Assembly (NCBI GenBank): GCA_964609305.1
Contig: CAZSRK010000003.1
Location: 1 to 64,000, forward strand
Source of the DNA: CAKSXP01 sp964609305
GTDB taxonomy: Bacteria > Bacillota > Clostridia > Oscillospirales > Oscillospiraceae
Reading direction: 5' to 3'
DNA: 64,000 bases
Shown here piece by piece: positions 16,703-24,346 of the stretch. Under the pieces are notes generated by a model, which had not been told where the DNA came from, searched no databases, and was given only the letters and a program-made list of their open reading frames with translations. The translations under genes and the position numbers were made by a program. The number at the start of each line of letters is the position of its first letter. The stretch's first letter is position 1.

Positions 16703-18637
16703 TTGTATTTGGAGTCCAGATATAAGCACTTGCTGGAGCCGTTTACCGTGAGGAATGTTTATTTCCGCAACCGCATTTTCCTGCCGCCGTGCGCCATAGC
16801 GCATGTGAACGAGGGCGCACCCAATAATCTTGGCGTTGCCTATCTTGAGGAAAAGGCGCGCGGCGGCGCGGCGCAGGTGACCCAGGGCAACATCACCGGG
16901 CCGGGAGGGCACGGAGACAACGGCGGCCATCTAAACCGTTACAGCACGAACTGGAGGACCCAGATGGCATTTACGGAGCTTGCCTATGCGATCCGTCAGC
17001 ATGGGGCGGTGGCCTCGGCCGAGGTCAATCACGCCGGCTGCAACGCCGATTATGAGTCCAATTATTTCACGCAGCCCATGGGGCCGGTCGGCTTTGTCAG
17101 GGAGGATGGTATAGAGGTCAAGGAGATGGACGAGGAGATGATCCTCAAAGCCGTCGAGTATTATGCGGACATCGCAAAATTCCTCAAGGACAGCGGCTTC
17201 CAGATGTGCATGATACACAGCGCGCACGACATGCTGCTCAACCAGTTCCTGTCGCCCCGTTATAACAAGCGCACCGACGAATACGGCGGGACGATCGATG
17301 GACGCATGAAATTCCCGATGATGGTGATAAAGCGCATACGGGAAGTGGTCGGGGAGGATTTCCCGATCGAACTGCGCATCGGGCTTGAGCACACTCCGGA
17401 CGGTAACACCCTGGAAGAACTCGTGCACTATGTCAAGCAGGCCGACCCGTACATAGACTTTGTCAACGTCTCCGGCGGGACAGGCCTTGACCACTGGACA
17501 CAGAGCGTCAACTACATGCCCGAGGCGGTGCATCTGCCGACGGCCAAGGCCCTCAAGGCCGGCGGCGTCAACGCAAAAGTTGTCCTTCTCGGCGGCATTG
17601 TGTCCCCTGACCTTGCCGAGGAGATCCTGGCAGAGGGACATGCGGACGTGATCGGTATGGCCCGCGCCCTTATGGCCGACCCACAGCTTCCCAGTAAGCT
17701 GCGCCGGAATGAGCCTGAGGAGATCGTACCCTGTCTGCGGTGCCAGAACTGTCTGGCCGGCGAAAAGATATTTTATCTGACACGCTGTATGGTAAACCCC
17801 ATGCTCGGGCATGAGGCGCGCTATATGGTACAGCACCCCGTGACGGAAAAGAAAAAAGTCCTTGTCGTCGGCGGCGGCCCGGCCGGCATGGTCGCGGCTA
17901 TAACCGCGGCAAAGCGCGGGCATGAGGTCATCATTGCCGAGAAGGAAAGCGAGTTGGGCGGAACTATCCGCTTTGCCCGTCACGACAAACATAAGGTGCA
18001 GCTTGATAAATATATGCAGTATCTGATCCGACAGGTGAACAAGCTGAGTATACAGGTGCTTCTGAATACGCAGGGCAGCGAGGAGCTTATCGAAAAGCTC
18101 TCGCCTGACTCCGTCATCGTTGCGGCGGGTGCGGCTCCTGTCGTCCCCCGGATACCGGGCATCGACGGGGAAAACGTGATCTATGCCACGGATGCGTATT
18201 ATCATCCTGAGAAAGTCGGGAAACGTGTCGTCATCATCGGCGGTGGACAGGTCGGCTGCGAGGTAGGCGCCAGCCTAGCCAGCGACGGACACAGCGTCAG
18301 GGTGATAGAGATGACGGATACGCTCGCGTCGGAGGATAACAGGATGCATCGCGGCGGACTTATGTGGCTCTGGGACCAGCACGATATAAAAGGCTTTGTG
18401 AACACTAAGGTTGTCGAGGTCACCAAGGATGGCGTCAGGGCCTCCAGCCCGGACGGGGAGCAGCTCTTTGAAGCGGATACGGTCATATACGCCGTAGGCC
18501 TGAAGCCGCGGCAGGAGGTATATCAGGAGCTTCGCAAGTACTGCTACGACACGGTCAGCTGCGGCGACTGCGTAAAGAGCGGAAAGATCGTCGATGCCGT
18601 GACGGCAGCGTGGAATACGGCTGTCGACCTGGCATAA
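16703..18637 (+). CDS. Old-yellow-enzyme/FAD NADH-dependent oxidoreductase (enoate/dienoyl-CoA reductase family)
   Basis: The 644-residue enzyme has an FMN-binding TIM barrel (about 10-340), a 4Fe-4S cluster motif CLRCQNCLAGEKIFYLTRC (near 345), an FAD Rossmann motif VVGGGPAGMVAA (near 395) and an NAD(P) motif VIIGGGQVGCEVG (near 515). This is the layout of 2,4-dienoyl-CoA reductase, enoate reductase and the bile-acid enzymes BaiCD/BaiH; it reduces activated C=C bonds in anaerobes. TTG 16703 gives proper spacing to AAGGAG; the upstream ATG 16694 directly abuts it. The gene pairs with a SnoaL-like gene 28 bp downstream. The substrate is not identifiable from sequence. Confidence 0.9.
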   Translation: MYLESRYKHLLEPFTVRNVYFRNRIFLPPCAIAHVNEGAPNNLGVAYLEEKARGGAAQVTQGNITGPGGHGDNGGHLNRYSTNWRTQMAFTELAYAIRQHGAVASAEVNHAGCNADYESNYFTQPMGPVGFVREDGIEVKEMDEEMILKAVEYYADIAKFLKDSGFQMCMIHSAHDMLLNQFLSPRYNKRTDEYGGTIDGRMKFPMMVIKRIREVVGEDFPIELRIGLEHTPDGNTLEELVHYVKQADPYIDFVNVSGGTGLDHWTQSVNYMPEAVHLPTAKALKAGGVNAKVVLLGGIVSPDLAEEILAEGHADVIGMARALMADPQLPSKLRRNEPEEIVPCLRCQNCLAGEKIFYLTRCMVNPMLGHEARYMVQHPVTEKKKVLVVGGGPAGMVAAITAAKRGHEVIIAEKESELGGTIRFARHDKHKVQLDKYMQYLIRQVNKLSIQVLLNTQGSEELIEKLSPDSVIVAAGAAPVVPRIPGIDGENVIYATDAYYHPEKVGKRVVIIGGGQVGCEVGASLASDGHSVRVIEMTDTLASEDNRMHRGGLMWLWDQHDIKGFVNTKVVEVTKDGVRASSPDGEQLFEADTVIYAVGLKPRQEVYQELRKYCYDTVSCGDCVKSGKIVDAVTAAWNTAVDLA

Positions 18638-18665
18638 TAAATTTTATAGAAAGGTGGTTTTGTAA

Positions 18666-19529
18666 GTGGAGATACAGGAGTTATACGAACGGCTTGAAAA
18701 GCTTGAAAAGGTAGTGGAGGAGCAGCAGCTTGAGATTGCGCGGCACGAATCCGCACAGAAGATAATGAATCTCATGTGCCGCTATGAGAATCTGCACTCC
18801 GCGCATCGCTGGAAAGAACAGGAGGAGTGCTTTGCACTCAAGACCCCCGGTGTCCGCGCGATATTCAACGGGAACGTCTATGAGGGTGCGCAGGGAATAA
18901 GGAACCACTACACAGGCCTTCTTCAGGCGTCCGAGCAGGGGCTGTCCGGCAGGATATACTGCCATGAGCTGATGACACCCGCCATCGAAGTGGCAAAGGA
19001 CAACAAGAGCGCCAAGGGATATTTCTCCAGCCTCGGCTGCGAGAGCCTTGTGACCAGCGAGGGCATCAAATCTCTCTGGAGCTTCTGCAAATTCCGCTTT
19101 GGCTTTGTCGTTGAGGACGGAGAGTGGAAGATCTACCGTCTGGACATGCATGGCACCTTCAACACCCCCTTCGACGGGCCTGGCTGGGGACAGCAGCCCT
19201 ATCTGGTGGGCTTCGCCGGCGGTGACGACATCGACAACTGGGATCCGAAGTGGGCACCAAACGCGTTCATCAATCGCGACGAAGAGGGGCATCCGCTGTA
19301 TGTGACTCTTCAGACGGACACACCCTACTGCGATCTGCACAATCTCCAGCCGGATCTGATAGAGCCCTATGACACCTGGGACGAGGGCTGGAGCGAGCTG
19401 TACACCGAGCCCTGCAAAAAGGGCGATTGTATCGCCCGTAAGACAGACCCCACCGCGACCTACAAGCCCGCACCGTTCCAGTCCCCCGCAAAGCCGGTGG
19501 AATATCCGGACAACGGGTTTTTCCAGTAA
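18666..19529 (+). CDS. SnoaL/NTF2-like domain protein
   Basis: The 287-residue cytoplasmic protein starts at GTG 18666, 8 bases after AAAGGTGG. It has an N-terminal coiled coil (ELYERLEKLEKVVEEQQLEI), then an NTF2/SnoaL-like fold (about residues 30-170: MNLMCRYENLHSAHRWKEQEE, followed by a strand-rich half). Its C-terminal 110 residues are Pro/Trp/Asp-rich and not assigned. SnoaL-fold enzymes include dehydratases, isomerases and hydratases such as BaiE. Co-transcription with the C=C oxidoreductase suggests a dehydration or isomerisation step in the same pathway. At 287 residues it is longer than single-domain relatives. Confidence 0.7.
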   Translation: MEIQELYERLEKLEKVVEEQQLEIARHESAQKIMNLMCRYENLHSAHRWKEQEECFALKTPGVRAIFNGNVYEGAQGIRNHYTGLLQASEQGLSGRIYCHELMTPAIEVAKDNKSAKGYFSSLGCESLVTSEGIKSLWSFCKFRFGFVVEDGEWKIYRLDMHGTFNTPFDGPGWGQQPYLVGFAGGDDIDNWDPKWAPNAFINRDEEGHPLYVTLQTDTPYCDLHNLQPDLIEPYDTWDEGWSELYTEPCKKGDCIARKTDPTATYKPAPFQSPAKPVEYPDNGFFQ

Positions 19530-19645
19530 GCTGTGGGGTATGGTCCAGGCCCAAAATGCGGGGCTTACGGCAAAACTGCGCCCGCTCCCCGCGCCTGACA
19601 CCCTGCGGCAATTTTCAGATATAACACGAACATGGCCAATTAGTA

Positions 19646-19685
19646 CAAAGGGCACTGCCATCGGCAGCGCCCTTTGCTGATTTTC
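19646..19685 (+). terminator. Terminator of the oxidoreductase operon
   Basis: CAAAGGGCACTGCC (19646-19659) pairs with GGCAGCGCCCTTTG (19663-19676) with one mismatch and a 3-base loop, then CTGATTTTCTTT. Confidence 0.75.
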
Positions 19686-19696
19686 TTTGGTCAGGT

Positions 19697-20230
19697 TTAT
19701 CCGTTGAGCTCACGTATAATTGGTTCCAGAGCATTGAAATCCGTGAAATCCACAAGTTTCCCATAGGTTTCAAGGAGTGCCCGGTTTTCCGCAGACTGTT
19801 TTTCATCCGGTATTCTGCGCAGGGCCTGGTGCAGCAGCGCCATCACCGTCCTATGACCGGGAGATAGCCTGCGATAGTCGATCCCGCCACGAAGATGGAA
19901 TATTTTTGCCTGGCTTACCACCTCGGTCGGCAGCTGTGTTTGCAGCGAGGTTTGAATGTTGTTTACTGTCTGCGCATCTTCCGGATCAGACAGGCCGACG
20001 GTGACAATAATAAGTTTCTGGCCTTTTCCAAGGGAAAAATGCCTTAAGGTTTTGGCCAGTCCCATGACGCCGCCGGCATAGAGGGCTCCCATATAGACGA
20101 TGGTTTCCCAGCAGGAAAGTTTCGAAACTTCCTTGCAGCTGACGGCGGAAATTCCGGTTTTTTCTGATAATTTCTCCGCATAGCGGCGGGTGCTGCCGTA
20201 TTTGCTGCCGTAAATAATGATACTTTCCAT
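19697..20230 (-). CDS. Flavodoxin-domain protein
   Basis: The 177-residue protein opens with IIIYGSKYGSTRRYAEKLS, the phosphate-binding loop of flavodoxins, and has a second FMN-loop region around YMGALYAGGVMGLAK. It matches the flavodoxin_5 type (HemG-like) rather than electron-carrier flavodoxins. It probably binds FMN and transfers electrons in the cytoplasm; the partner is unknown. ATG 20230 is chosen over the GTG at 20236 because AAAGAGG gives better spacing. It stands alone between convergent and divergent neighbours. Confidence 0.8.
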   Translation of the reverse strand: MESIIIYGSKYGSTRRYAEKLSEKTGISAVSCKEVSKLSCWETIVYMGALYAGGVMGLAKTLRHFSLGKGQKLIIVTVGLSDPEDAQTVNNIQTSLQTQLPTEVVSQAKIFHLRGGIDYRRLSPGHRTVMALLHQALRRIPDEKQSAENRALLETYGKLVDFTDFNALEPIIRELNG

Positions 20231-20575
20231 ATGCACAGCCTCTTTTTAATATGATATACCGCCGTGTAAATCGCTGGCAGGTCAAAGCCACGGCCCCTCG
20301 TCCAACAATAGGAAATCCGTGATGGCAATGTGCAAGGCAAAGGGAGGGACTGAACTGTGCCACCCGAGCAATATACATGTTCAGTACTTATTATATAAAA
20401 GCCATCTGCCGTAAAGCGACGGATTGCATGAAAAAAAGTTGTAAATTCTAAGTAAAAACTGTACTGTCGTCGGCTGTCGCAGAAGAAAAATAGCCCAAAG
20501 CCATCTTGACAAATGGTACACATGTGTGTATTATAAATACATACCAAACGTATGTATATGAGAGGAAGTTGTTAA
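20231..20575. other. Divergent intergenic region, flavodoxin and tetR
   Basis: No gene is evident in these 345 bases. The right end holds the tetR promoter and operators. The left part carries the flavodoxin upstream region without a clear promoter. Confidence 0.5.
20506..20556 (+). promoter_or_regulatory. tetR promoter with palindromic operator
   Basis: TTGACA (20506-20511) and TATTAT (20529-20534) are 17 bp apart. TACATAC-N5-GTATGTA (20538-20556) covers the predicted start point, and the palindrome ACACATGTGT (20518-20527) sits between the boxes. Fifteen of 19 operator bases recur at 21313-21331 before the next operon, which supports autoregulation by the TetR protein. Confidence 0.75.
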
Positions 20576-21229
20576 ATGGCTCGGAATAAATATCCAGAGG
20601 TAACGGTGGAAAGGATTTTGGACGCAGCCCAACGCCTCTTCCTGGAAAAAGGCTATGACAATACCACCATTCAGGACATAGTAAACGAGCTGAACGGCCT
20701 GTCGAAGGGCGCAGTCTATCACCATTTTAAGTCAAAAGAGGAAATCATGGATGCGGTCGGCGACCGGATGTTTTTTGCCAACAACCCATTTGAAGCGGTA
20801 CGCGGACGTACCGACCTGAACGCATTGCAAAAGCTGAGAGAGATTATCAGGCTCAATCAGTCGGACGAAGCTCGCACAGACATGACTATACAGGCAATCC
20901 CCATCACTAAAAATCCACGGCTTCTGGTGGAAATGATAGAGTCAAACCGACGCATTCTGACGCCGTACTATCAGGAATTGCTCGAAGAAGGGAACAGGGA
21001 TGGTTCCCTGCACACCGGGTATGTCCGGGAGATCGCGGAATTGCTGCCGCTGCTGACCAGTCTCTGGCTGCTGCCATCGGTATTTCCAGCGAGCAAAGAG
21101 GAGATGAAGCACAAATTTTATTTTCTCGGCGAGATGCTTGAGAAGATGGGTGTGCCCCTGATGGATGAGTCCATTTATGCGCTGGTGGATGAATTCTTCG
21201 AAAAGATGCCGGACAATAAACAGGAATAA
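20576..21229 (+). CDS. TetR-family transcriptional regulator
   Basis: The 217-residue protein has a TetR helix-turn-helix at residues 10-56 (ERILDAAQRLFLEKGYDNTTI, then GLSKGAVYHHFKSKEEIMDAV) and a helical effector-binding domain behind it. Its own promoter carries a palindrome overlapping the start point, and a near-identical site covers the -10 box of the following small-protein/MFS operon. It most likely represses both and is released by a compound the MFS pump exports. Confidence 0.93.
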   Translation: MARNKYPEVTVERILDAAQRLFLEKGYDNTTIQDIVNELNGLSKGAVYHHFKSKEEIMDAVGDRMFFANNPFEAVRGRTDLNALQKLREIIRLNQSDEARTDMTIQAIPITKNPRLLVEMIESNRRILTPYYQELLEEGNRDGSLHTGYVREIAELLPLLTSLWLLPSVFPASKEEMKHKFYFLGEMLEKMGVPLMDESIYALVDEFFEKMPDNKQE

Positions 21230-21312
21230 AATTGCCGTATGGCAATTTTATTTCGAATATTTACATTCATTTGGTCGGTATTTATAACTTGATTAAATAT
21301 TTTTTGCTCATA

Positions 21313-21338
21313 TACATACCAACGTTAGGTATTATAAT
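21313..21338 (+). promoter_or_regulatory. Second TetR operator over the MFS-operon -10 box
   Basis: ATACC-N7-GGTAT (21316-21332) lies in a 19-mer starting TACATACCAA at 21313, matching the tetR operator at 15 of 19 positions. TATAAT (21333-21338) directly abuts it. Confidence 0.7.
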
Positions 21339-21353
21339 GATATGGAGGTAGAA

Positions 21354-21653
21354 ATGATGACAGAGAAAGAATTTGAACGGAAAGTCGGGGATCTGGCTGC
21401 ACGGTTCGAGTGTTGGACCCACGCTTCGGCAGATAAGCCGGGCAAATGCCTGGCTCGCAAATACAGCGAAAGACGTATGTTCAGACTCGCAGCAAGTGTT
21501 ATCTCTGTGGCCGCTGGGGCCGGGTTTCTGATTAGCGCAAAGCGTCTCGCGGGCGAGGGACGCAGAGCCGCTGCTATATGCTGCGAGGGAATCGGTGCCG
21601 CCGTCCTTGCGTCTGAATTGCTGCGGGGCATAATTTTCCGGAGGGCAAAATGA
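21354..21653 (+). CDS. Small two-helix membrane protein
   Basis: This 99-residue protein is not recognised. It has a charged N-terminal half (about 45 residues, with two Cys), then two hydrophobic segments (FRLAASVISVAAGAGFLISA and AAICCEGIGAAVLASELLRG) and a basic tail. ATG 21354 follows GGAGGT by 4-8 bases; an upstream ATG at 21342 lies before the ribosome site. Its stop overlaps the MFS start in ATGA, so the two are translationally coupled under TetR control. It may be an accessory subunit of the pump. Confidence 0.65.
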   Translation: MMTEKEFERKVGDLAARFECWTHASADKPGKCLARKYSERRMFRLAASVISVAAGAGFLISAKRLAGEGRRAAAICCEGIGAAVLASELLRGIIFRRAK

Positions 21654-22885
21654 GACAGAAACTTTTTACCCGCAATTTTACTTTATTGATTTTAGGGCAG
21701 GCCAGTTCGCTGACAGGGAACTATACATTGAGATTTGCACTGTCCATGTATGTGCTGGAGCAGACCGGCTCAGCCTCCGTTTTTGCGGGGCTTTTGTCGC
21801 TGTCGCTGCTTCCCACCATTTTGCTTTCCCCTCTGGGAGGTATTCTGGCTGACCATGCAAACCGCCGAAACATAATGGTGTCGCTCGATGCCCTCTCCGG
21901 CCTGTCCGTACTTATCGCCGGCTTTGCCATGAAACCTGGGCAGGATATTTTCGTGATTGGCGCGATTATGGTAATTTTGTCTGTTCTGGGTGCCTTTGAG
22001 TCTCCAACGGTGCAGGCCTGTATCCCGCAAATGCTGTCCGTGGACAACATCGTTAAGGGGAATGCGCTCGTCAATCAGGTGGCGTCGATAGCTTCACTGA
22101 TTACCCCGTTTTTGGGAAGCGTTTTTTACACCGCGCTCGGGATACGTCCGGTATTCTGTGCGGCGGTAGTATGTTTTTTTATAACGGCCATTTTGGAGTG
22201 CTTCATTCGGCTGGAATACAAAAAGGCTGGGCAAAAGATGGGGCTCGGAGCGATCGTAAAGGAGGACCTGTCCGTCAGTTTGCGTTTTCTGCGCTGGGAG
22301 CAGCCCGGTATTTTCAAGCTGTTGTTTCTGGCGGCACTGGTTAGCCTGTTTGTGGCGGGAACTGCCGTCGTGGGATTTCCATATCTGGTGCGCAGCGTGC
22401 TTGGGCTTTCGGCCGAACACTATGGCGCGGCGGAGAGCGCAATGGGCATAGCCTCCGTCCTGGGCAGCGCGTGCGTTGCAATATCGGCAAAAAGAATTCG
22501 CCTGCGCTGTCTGTACATCGTGTTTATGGCTTTTGGGATTTGCCTGATACTTTGCGGCCTTGTCTTTTTGATGCCGGCGGGCGCTTTTGCGCGCTATTTA
22601 GTCTTGCTCATTATGTTCTGCGTCTGCCAGCTTGGATGCAGCTTTTTCTCCACCTGTGCCGTTTCCGTAATACAGGAACGCACGCCGGAGCGGCTGATGG
22701 GTAAGGTCATGTCCTGTGTATTCACGCTCTCAATGTGCGCGCAGCCGGTGGGCCAGATTGTTTATGGCGCTCTTTTTGACAGGTTTGCGCACAGCGTGTA
22801 TTGGGTCCTTATACCCAGCGGGGCGCTTGTATGTGCGATCGGGTATTCCTCAGCCGACTTTTTCAGGAGGTTTGAAATACAGTAA
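21650..22885 (+). CDS. MFS efflux transporter
   Basis: The 411-residue membrane protein has about twelve hydrophobic segments. Family signs include GQASSLTGNYTLRFALSMYVLE in helix 1, the loop-2/3 motif GGILADHANRRNIM (MFS motif A variant) and QERTPERLMGKVMS in the second half. It resembles the macrolide/multidrug type (MefA/EntS-like, MFS_3). It probably exports a toxic compound sensed by the adjacent TetR protein. Confidence 0.88.
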   Translation: MRQKLFTRNFTLLILGQASSLTGNYTLRFALSMYVLEQTGSASVFAGLLSLSLLPTILLSPLGGILADHANRRNIMVSLDALSGLSVLIAGFAMKPGQDIFVIGAIMVILSVLGAFESPTVQACIPQMLSVDNIVKGNALVNQVASIASLITPFLGSVFYTALGIRPVFCAAVVCFFITAILECFIRLEYKKAGQKMGLGAIVKEDLSVSLRFLRWEQPGIFKLLFLAALVSLFVAGTAVVGFPYLVRSVLGLSAEHYGAAESAMGIASVLGSACVAISAKRIRLRCLYIVFMAFGICLILCGLVFLMPAGAFARYLVLLIMFCVCQLGCSFFSTCAVSVIQERTPERLMGKVMSCVFTLSMCAQPVGQIVYGALFDRFAHSVYWVLIPSGALVCAIGYSSADFFRRFEIQ

Positions 22886-22935
22886 AAAGTGACATACGGA
22901 AAGAAAAGGTTCCTGGATTCCGGAAAATTAAATAA

Positions 22936-22975
22936 GCGGGACCATGATATTATTATCACGGTCCCGCGCAGCATG
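22936..22975 (-). terminator. Hairpin between MFS and symporter genes
   Basis: GCGGGACC (22936-22943) pairs with GGTCCCGC (22960-22967), extended by a partly paired inner stem. On the minus strand it is followed by a T-rich tract, so it mainly terminates the symporter transcript; it may also stop the MFS mRNA. Confidence 0.65.
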
Positions 22976-23010
22976 TTTTCATATCTATTCCATCATCATG
23001 GCCCTGTGCC

Positions 23011-24252
23011 TCATCTGTCCGCACTCCCGCGGTTTTTGCGCCGTTCCAGCCTGGAGATGAACAGCGCGCAGGTTGCATCGCCCGTCACGTTCAGCGCGGT
23101 GCGTCCCATGTCGAATATCTTGTCCACTCCCGCGATGATGGCAATACCTTCGACAGGCAGACCAACCTGTGTGAGCACCATGGCAAGCATTATCAGGCCT
23201 GCACCGGAGACCTCCGCAGTTCCGACGGAGGCGAGCGTCGCCGTGATGACCACCATCGCCATGTCGCCGAGGCTGAGCTCGATGCCGTAACAGCAGGCGA
23301 TAAACACTGTTGCCACAGCCTGATAAATGGCCGTACCGTCCATGTTTATCGTCGAGCCGAGCGGCAGCACAAAGGAGCTGACCTCGTGCTCGGCGCCAAG
23401 TTCGGCACAGCATTCGATATTGACGGGCAGCGCCGCGGCGGAGGAGGTGGTCGTAAAGGCCGTTATCATCGCGGGGATGATGCCCTTGACAAATTTCACC
23501 GGCGAGATTCCCGCAAGAAAGCGGACGGAGAGGCCGTAGACGAGCACGAAATGCGCGATATAACCCAGATAGGCGACGCCGCACACAATTGCCAGCCGGC
23601 CGATGATGGCCGGGCCGTTGACTGCTACCACGTTCGCCATCAGGCAGAAAACGCCGATGGGTGTGATTTTAATTATCATCATCATGATTTTCATCACGAC
23701 TTCAAACGCGCCGTTTATCAGCTTTCCGATACTGACGCCCTTCTCTCCGGAGGCCAGAACGCCGGCGCCCAGGAATATGGCGATGACGATAACTGGGAGC
23801 ATATCAGAGTTTACCATTGGCGCGAAGATATTGTCTGGAAAAATGGAGACGATCACGCTCATGATGGATGGCGGCTCCACAGCCTCATATTCCAGCGCCG
23901 AGAGCTCCGCGCCGGGAAGCGGAGGGAACGGGCCCTTGAAAAGGCTCACAAGCACAAGGCCTATGACCACGGCGATTGCCGTCGTGCACAGATAGTAGAC
24001 AAAGGTCTTTACGCCTATGCTGCCGACGCGCCTGAGGTCCTTGAGTGAGATCACGCCGTCCGCGATGGAAAACAGCACGACAGGCACGACCAGCGCCTTG
24101 AGCAGATTGATGTAGATGGTACCGATAGGTTTCAGCCATTCGGTGGTGAATTCTGCCGTGTCCGTCAGGGCGAAGATAAGGCCTGCCAGAGCACCGGCAA
24201 GCATACCTGCGATTATCCACATGGCCAGACTAGGCTTCTTTTTTTCCCGCAT
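23011..24252 (-). CDS. Sodium/proton:dicarboxylate symporter (DAACS family)
   Basis: The 413-residue transporter shows the DAACS signatures: hydrophobic helices 1-6, the serine-rich re-entrant loop AFTTTSSAAALPVNIE (HP1), and helix 7 with GSTINMDGTAIYQAV. These form the substrate and Na+ sites of glutamate/aspartate/C4-dicarboxylate carriers (GltP/DctA). ATG 24252 follows GGGAGGT; an upstream in-frame start at 24273 lies before that site. It lies 94 bp downstream of a flavoprotein reductase on the same strand, so it may import that enzyme's acid substrate. Confidence 0.92.
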   Translation of the reverse strand: MREKKKPSLAMWIIAGMLAGALAGLIFALTDTAEFTTEWLKPIGTIYINLLKALVVPVVLFSIADGVISLKDLRRVGSIGVKTFVYYLCTTAIAVVIGLVLVSLFKGPFPPLPGAELSALEYEAVEPPSIMSVIVSIFPDNIFAPMVNSDMLPVIVIAIFLGAGVLASGEKGVSIGKLINGAFEVVMKIMMMIIKITPIGVFCLMANVVAVNGPAIIGRLAIVCGVAYLGYIAHFVLVYGLSVRFLAGISPVKFVKGIIPAMITAFTTTSSAAALPVNIECCAELGAEHEVSSFVLPLGSTINMDGTAIYQAVATVFIACCYGIELSLGDMAMVVITATLASVGTAEVSGAGLIMLAMVLTQVGLPVEGIAIIAGVDKIFDMGRTALNVTGDATCALFISRLERRKNRGSADR

Positions 24253-24346
24253 AAAAAATACCTCCCGATACAATCAAGTATTGCCAGAAATAAAATGGCT
24301 CATTAATTGCTCGGAAGGTAATTTATCTCATTTTATGTGCTGAAAC

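Noticed and set aside
16931..18205. A 424-codon open frame antisense to the old-yellow-enzyme gene
   Set aside because: It is a shadow of a gene with clear FMN, Fe-S and FAD motifs; no start signal or motif of its own.
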